Shown here: positions 6,584-10,088 of the stretch, piece by piece
How the letters are laid out: each line of letters begins with the position of its first letter
Numbering within the stretch: position 1 is the stretch's first letter
Assembly (NCBI GenBank): GCA_964393335.1
Contig: CAYMTN010000200.1
Location: forward strand, 1-10,088
Origin: CAYMTN01 sp964393335
GTDB taxonomy: Bacteria; Chloroflexota; Anaerolineae; Aggregatilineales; Aggregatilineaceae
Length of the DNA: 10,088 bases
Reading direction: 5' to 3'
The notes under the pieces: generated by a model
Seen by the model: only the letters and a program-made list of their open reading frames with translations
Databases searched by the model: none
Told to the model about the DNA's origin: nothing
Made by a program: the position numbers and the translations under genes

Positions 6584-6627
6584 CAGTTTAACGATTGAAT
6601 CCGTCATTTTGAACGAATCGATGCTTA

Positions 6628-6656
6628 AAGTTACCACAGGTTGCACGTCACCACAA
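6628..6656 (-). promoter_or_regulatory. Probable promoter of the argCBDAJ operon
   Basis: Minus strand: TTGTGG (6656-6651), a 17-bp spacer, then TAACTT (6633-6628) preceded by TGG, an extended -10 form. Both boxes match consensus at only half of their positions, but the spacing is ideal and it is the best candidate upstream of the leader ORF. A start near 6620 gives a leader of about 180 nt to the terminator. An inverted repeat ACCAA/TTGGT (6659-6670) lies just upstream of the -35 box. Confidence 0.5.
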
Positions 6657-6691
6657 CCACCAATTTTGGTAGAAACGTACAAACTCCCCGG

Positions 6692-7783
6692 TTATCGTCT
6701 GGATTCGGTGCGCGCCAGCTGCATGCAATCTTGCAGGACGGCGGCGGCGGTCACGTCAATGCCCGCGCCCGGACCCAGCAAACTGAGCGGGACCTCGTCA
6801 TACCGCCGCGTGGTGAAAGATACCTGATTCTGCGTGCCGCGCAGTTGGGCCGCCAGCCGCTCACCCACCATACGCAGCCCTACCGCGCCGCCCGACGGGC
6901 CAACCTCGGACATATAACGCGGCACGCCGCTCACCGCGCCCATATACGCGGCAAATTCCGCATCCAACTTGGGAAGCTGCGCCATGAACTCGCTCGCACT
7001 CAGATTCGCCATATCTGACGGGTAAAGCGGGTTAATGCGCAGATTCGCCAGTTCAATCGGCCAGCCGGCCAACCGCCCCATGATCAGTGCCTTACGCGCC
7101 ACGTCCATGCCGCTCAGGTCGTCGCGCGGGTCCGGCTCGGTGTAGCCTTTGGCTTTTGCCATGCTGACCGCCGTCGAGAAGGCTTCGCCATCTTCCAGGC
7201 GGCTGCACAGGAATCCCAGCGTGCCGCTGAGCGCGCCTTCGATGTGCTGGACATCATCGCCCGTATCGACCAGGTAGCGCAGCGTGTTGATCACGGGCAG
7301 TCCCGCGCCGACCGTCGCTTCGTAGCGTGCCCGCGACGTTTCAAAGAAGAGCCTGGCACCCTCCCAGGGACCAGCCAGCGGGCGTTTGTTCGCCAGCACA
7401 ATATCATACCCAAGCTCCAGCGCGCGGCGCAGCGCATCTTCCATGCCATCCGCTGCGGTGGTATCGACCACAATCGCCTGCTCGATGCCGGCGGCAGCGG
7501 CGTGGTTCACCAGTTCCAGGGGCGTGATCGGAGCCAGCGCGCCCGGTTGTGCCGCCAGCCGCTGACCGGCGGCTTTGGCGGCCAGCGCCACATCAACGCC
7601 GTCAGGGGATAGTCCCGCCACATCAAAAATCGCGCCGCTGCTGTCGGCCAGCGCCACTGACTGCAACCCTACACCATACCGGTTCGCCAGCGCCGTATGC
7701 GTCTGCACGACCTGCGCCAAAAACGCGCGCCCGACATTCCCGACTCCCAGAACAATCAATGGAATATGACGTGGTGCTGACAC
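6692..7783 (-). CDS. hom: Homoserine dehydrogenase
   Basis: Reduces aspartate semialdehyde to homoserine with NAD(P)H, the branch step to threonine, methionine and isoleucine. Numbered from the chosen start: nucleotide loop VLGVGNVGRA (11-20), DTT then LANKRPL with Lys133, EATVGAGLPVI (155-165), GALSGTLGFL (183-192), the homoserine dehydrogenase signature KAKGYTEPDPRDDLSGMDVARK (about 210-231) ending in likely catalytic Lys231, and GPGAGIDVTAAAVLQD near the end. At 363 aa it lacks the C-terminal ACT domain of the larger Bacillus type and resembles the dehydrogenase half of ThrA or yeast Hom6, so threonine feedback through ACT is not expected. I chose the GTG at 7783, which has AGGAGG eight bases upstream. 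The frame is open further up, but that part includes the promoter. It has its own promoter and ends 35 nt before the arg promoter. Confidence 0.93.
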   Translation of the reverse strand: MSAPRHIPLIVLGVGNVGRAFLAQVVQTHTALANRYGVGLQSVALADSSGAIFDVAGLSPDGVDVALAAKAAGQRLAAQPGALAPITPLELVNHAAAAGIEQAIVVDTTAADGMEDALRRALELGYDIVLANKRPLAGPWEGARLFFETSRARYEATVGAGLPVINTLRYLVDTGDDVQHIEGALSGTLGFLCSRLEDGEAFSTAVSMAKAKGYTEPDPRDDLSGMDVARKALIMGRLAGWPIELANLRINPLYPSDMANLSASEFMAQLPKLDAEFAAYMGAVSGVPRYMSEVGPSGGAVGLRMVGERLAAQLRGTQNQVSFTTRRYDEVPLSLLGPGAGIDVTAAAVLQDCMQLARTESRR

Positions 7784-7809
7784 AGTTCTATCCTCCTGGC
7801 AATGTGTAA

Positions 7810-7860
7810 GGTGGCTCCGGCGAAATAGCCCACCCGTTTGATCACCCACGTCCGGCGAAA
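7810..7860 (-). promoter_or_regulatory. Structured 5' leader of hom with alternative pairings
   Basis: On the minus strand, GGTGGGCT (7834-7827) pairs with AGCCACC (7816-7810) as a 7-bp stem with one bulged G. An upstream GTGGGTG (about 7849-7843) could compete for the same CCAC. The 10-mer TTTCGCCGGA occurs twice (7860-7851 and 7825-7816). The right arm lies about 12 nt before the ribosome binding site of hom. I recognise no known riboswitch and see no Thr- or Met-rich leader ORF with a start and stop. Regulation here is only a possibility. Confidence 0.3.
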
Positions 7861-7922
7861 GAACGCTTTTTTGGGGGGAATAGGGTAGAGTTATTTTTGT
7901 GGCGCAGTCTGGTGCGCTCATA

Positions 7923-7951
7923 AGCCTAGCATGTCGCCTGCAAACCGTCAA
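7923..7951 (-). promoter_or_regulatory. Sigma70-type promoter of hom
   Basis: Minus strand: TTGACG (7951-7946), a 17-bp spacer and TAGGCT (7928-7923) preceded by TGC, an extended -10. The predicted start near 7916 gives a leader of about 130 nt and supports the GTG start at 7783 over any farther upstream start. Confidence 0.6.
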
Positions 7952-7971
7952 CCAATCCCCAGTTATCAAAA

Positions 7972-8019
7972 AAATGTGAAAAAAGCGCGCTCGCTGGCCA
8001 AAACGTTTTCACATTTGGC
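7972..8019. repeat. Nested inverted repeats between divergent promoters
   Basis: A perfect 11-bp inverted repeat, AAATGTGAAAA (7972-7982) and TTTTCACATTT (8006-8016), is separated by 23 nt. Inside or overlapping it are the 10-bp palindrome AAAACGTTTT (8000-8009), TGGCCA (7995-8000) and the pair GCCAAA/TTTGGC (7997-8002, 8014-8019). It lies upstream of both the hom promoter and the protease promoter, so a role as a DNA-binding site is more likely than as an RNA hairpin. AAAACGTTTT with its central CG resembles operators of the LacI family. No regulator gene is in the window. Confidence 0.55.
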
Positions 8020-8053
8020 ACTTTCGCCGTAAGATTTATCTAGACATTCTCTA

Positions 8054-8059
8054 TATAAT
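8054..8059 (+). promoter_or_regulatory. -10 box of the clostripain-family protease gene
   Basis: A perfect TATAAT lies 48 nt before the GTG start. The matching -35 position (8031-8036, AAGATT) is poor, suggesting weak or activator-dependent transcription; the palindromes at 7972-8019 are placed to bind such a factor. Confidence 0.5.
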
Positions 8060-8107
8060 CACGCCCGCACACGCACACCTTACGTTGAAATTTTGGGAGG
8101 CCAGCAC

Positions 8108-10088
8108 GTGAAAACCCGTTTGATCACTCTTTTGATGCTGCTTTGTCTGCTGCTATCCACGACGGTTGTACGGGGGCAAGATGGCGAACACGTGAACGGC
8201 ACTATCGACAATGCCGAGCCATTCACCCGGATTCCGGTGACGGTTGACCAACCCGGCAGCACGATTATTGCCGATATCCAGCCCACCAGCGGCGATCTGG
8301 ATACCTTGTTGTATCTCGTAGACAGCGCAGACCAGATTGTGGCCGAAAACGACGACCGGTCAAAAAATGATACCAGCTCGCGCATCGAGTTTCCGCAGGC
8401 TGATGCCGGCGATTATTCGTTGATCGCCACCCGTTACAAGGTCGCCGCAGGCGACAGCAGCGGCGATTTTGAGCTAACGATTGACCTGGCACAGAAGTCG
8501 GCGAGCGAGCCGTATCATACCAGCGCTGCCGATCTGGAAGCGGCTGGTTATCCCTCGCTTGAGCCAGAACCAAAAACGGGATGGACCGTGCTGGTTTATT
8601 ACGGGGGTGACAACAACCTGGAACCCGGCATTCTGAACGATCTCGATGAATTTGAGGTAGCCGGGGGCAGCAATGCGGAAATCAACATCATCGCACTGGT
8701 CGATCGCAGCCCTGGCTTCACCGATTCGAACGGGGACTGGACCTCGACCCGCCTGTTCAAGATCGGCCCGGATGTCTCGAAAGACCACACCACGACCTTT
8801 CCGCCCACCATTGACACACCGGCGCTGGCCGATCTGGGTGAAAAGGACACCGGTAACGGCGAAACACTGGCGCAGTTCCTGGTATGGGGCGTGCAGCACT
8901 TTCCGGCGGACCACTACGCGGTTGCGTTTGGCAGTCATGGCGCAGCGTGGCAGGGGCTGGTGGCGGATGATACGTCCGACTCTGACATTCTGTCGATCCC
9001 GGAATTGCAGCAAGCGTTTCAGCTCGCCACTGCCAAAGCGGGAGTCGCTGAGTTTGACCTGTTGATCAATGATGCCTGCCTGATGAGCAGCATCGAATAC
9101 TTCCAGGGTGTTGCGCCGTATTTCCATTACTCGCTGGCGTCGCCGGAGATCGTGATCGACCCCGCGCTGGACATGACAGAAATGACCGAACTGCTGGAAA
9201 GCGGGGAAAATGTTGATCTGGCCGCAGTCGGCAAAATACTGGTGGACCTGTATATCACGCGCGACATTCTCAAACGCGACAGTTCCGACACCGTGTACCT
9301 GACTCACGCCGTCACGGACCTGGATAACTTCGACCCGGTCACCGCCGCCGTCGAGAACTTCGCGCAAATCGTCAACCGCAGCCCGGCGGTGTATGCGACG
9401 ATGTTGGGCGAAGCACGCGCCAACACCTACACCTACACCAGTTTCCTGAACACGACGACCCGTGTTGACCTGGGTAGCTTGATGGGGCACGTGCTGGCGC
9501 TTACCACCGACAGCAACCTGATCAACGCGGCAAACGACGTGTTGTTAGCACTCAACCGGGCGCGCATCTACGGCAACGCGGGGGAGTTCGTCATCAGCCG
9601 CACGTCCTATTACAACATTTACTTCCCTGACAGCAGTAAGGATTTTAAGATCGAATATTTCGAGCAAGGCCCGCTCAAAGAATGGGGTAAGCTGCTGCGC
9701 AACTACTACAACTCCGTGACGCCCCAGGTATGGAGTGGCGGCGGGTTAGGCCTGGGGTTCCACCTGCCGATCGCTCCTCAAATCCGCATCACGAGCATTT
9801 ACCCGGAAAACGAGATCAACCTGCTGTCAACCGTGATCATGGGCCTGGAAATCGTCGGACGCCGCATCGCATACGGCGACTCGACGGTAGACCAGATTCA
9901 ACCCGACGGTTCCGCGCGGCGTCTGTCGTCGGAACGCCTGTTGGAGACGATCAGCGTGAACGACCAGGTCGAGCGCATCAACCGCTGGCGGCCCGGCGTC
10001 GAACGCACGCGTTTTTTCTGGGACGTGCTGCTGCCCGTGATCTCCGACGGCAGCGCCAGTCACAACGAACTGCTGATCTTCACCGAGG
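8108..10088 (+). CDS. Secreted clostripain-family (peptidase C11) cysteine protease with N-terminal PPC-like domain, partial
   Basis: The reading frame has no stop before the right edge, so 660 residues are visible and the C-terminus is missing. The GTG at 8108 has GGGAGG seven bases upstream. Residues 1-23 form a Sec signal peptide with a Leu-rich core and likely cleavage after VRG. Residues about 28-127 look like a PPC-type beta-sandwich (GSTIIADI, DTLLYLVDSADQIVAENDD, AGDYSLIATRY). The C11 domain starts at GWTVLVYYGGDNNLE (about 158-172). It continues with GNGETLAQFLVWG, then AFGSHGAAWQG with catalytic His277 and INDACLMSSIEY with catalytic Cys324, the usual His/Cys dyad of clan CD. Family members cleave after arginine or lysine, often after self-processing, but specificity here is unproven. 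It is exported and divergent from hom, with no functional link to the arginine genes visible beyond adjacency. A cell-wall anchor may lie beyond the edge. Confidence 0.88.
   Translation, partial: MKTRLITLLMLLCLLLSTTVVRGQDGEHVNGTIDNAEPFTRIPVTVDQPGSTIIADIQPTSGDLDTLLYLVDSADQIVAENDDRSKNDTSSRIEFPQADAGDYSLIATRYKVAAGDSSGDFELTIDLAQKSASEPYHTSAADLEAAGYPSLEPEPKTGWTVLVYYGGDNNLEPGILNDLDEFEVAGGSNAEINIIALVDRSPGFTDSNGDWTSTRLFKIGPDVSKDHTTTFPPTIDTPALADLGEKDTGNGETLAQFLVWGVQHFPADHYAVAFGSHGAAWQGLVADDTSDSDILSIPELQQAFQLATAKAGVAEFDLLINDACLMSSIEYFQGVAPYFHYSLASPEIVIDPALDMTEMTELLESGENVDLAAVGKILVDLYITRDILKRDSSDTVYLTHAVTDLDNFDPVTAAVENFAQIVNRSPAVYATMLGEARANTYTYTSFLNTTTRVDLGSLMGHVLALTTDSNLINAANDVLLALNRARIYGNAGEFVISRTSYYNIYFPDSSKDFKIEYFEQGPLKEWGKLLRNYYNSVTPQVWSGGGLGLGFHLPIAPQIRITSIYPENEINLLSTVIMGLEIVGRRIAYGDSTVDQIQPDGSARRLSSERLLETISVNDQVERINRWRPGVERTRFFWDVLLPVISDGSASHNELLIFTE

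Noticed and set aside
6455..6607. T-box or ArgR-type control of the arg leader
   Set aside because: No T-box consensus and no recognisable pair of ArgR boxes; the leader-peptide attenuator explains the observed structures better.
7784..7969. N-terminal extension of homoserine dehydrogenase, including an ATG at 7922 reading MSAP
   Set aside because: The extension includes or precedes the hom promoter and start region and is not homoserine-dehydrogenase-like; the GTG at 7783 has AGGAGG. The similar MSAP/VSAP beginnings appear accidental.
8474..9490. 338-aa open frame on the minus strand
   Set aside because: Antisense to the clostripain-family gene, whose catalytic motifs and signal peptide are clear; the antisense product shows no family features.

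Overview
The window looks like chromosomal DNA of a GC-rich, free-living bacterium, most likely a member of the Chloroflexota (Anaerolineae-like). That is an inference from the style of the proteins: a short-form N-acetylglutamate synthase in an arg operon, a secreted PPC plus clostripain protease, and an AapJ-like binding protein with a plain Sec signal. There is no rRNA or other marker to prove it. I found no mobile element, CRISPR array, tRNA or rRNA.

Layout, left to right. Bases 89-1153 (minus) encode a secreted amino-acid-binding protein of an ABC transporter, with its own promoters at about 1293-1358. Bases 1365-1669 hold no convincing gene. Bases 1670-6401 (minus) form a compact arginine operon transcribed argC, argB, argD, short argA, argJ, with the last three genes overlapping by 1 and 4 nt. 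Bases 6441-6656 hold the control region of that operon. Bases 6692-7783 (minus) encode a monofunctional homoserine dehydrogenase with its own promoter and a structured 5' leader. Bases 7952-8060 are a divergent regulatory region rich in palindromes. From 8108 (plus) an exported clostripain-family (C11) cysteine protease runs off the right edge.

The main discovery is the argC leader. It holds a small ORF (6512-6583, possibly starting at 6607) with five arginine codons within six codons. It is followed by an 11-bp intrinsic terminator with a six-T run (6441-6470). An alternative antiterminator has arms of 7 and 8 perfect base pairs that take over the left half of that terminator. The stop codon of the small ORF lies inside the antiterminator's 5' arm, and a third, protector hairpin overlaps that arm. 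This is a complete trp-style, ribosome-mediated attenuator tuned to arginine, in front of the arginine biosynthesis genes. Bacterial arg operons are usually described as controlled by ArgR or T-boxes; I know of no described arginine leader-peptide attenuator of this kind.

Working together, ArgA and ArgJ make N-acetylglutamate, ArgB, ArgC and ArgD convert it to N-acetylornithine, and ArgJ releases ornithine while recycling the acetyl group. The final steps (argF, argG, argH) are not in the window. The ArgB is the short form without the N-terminal helix linked to arginine feedback, which may give extra weight to transcriptional control by the attenuator.
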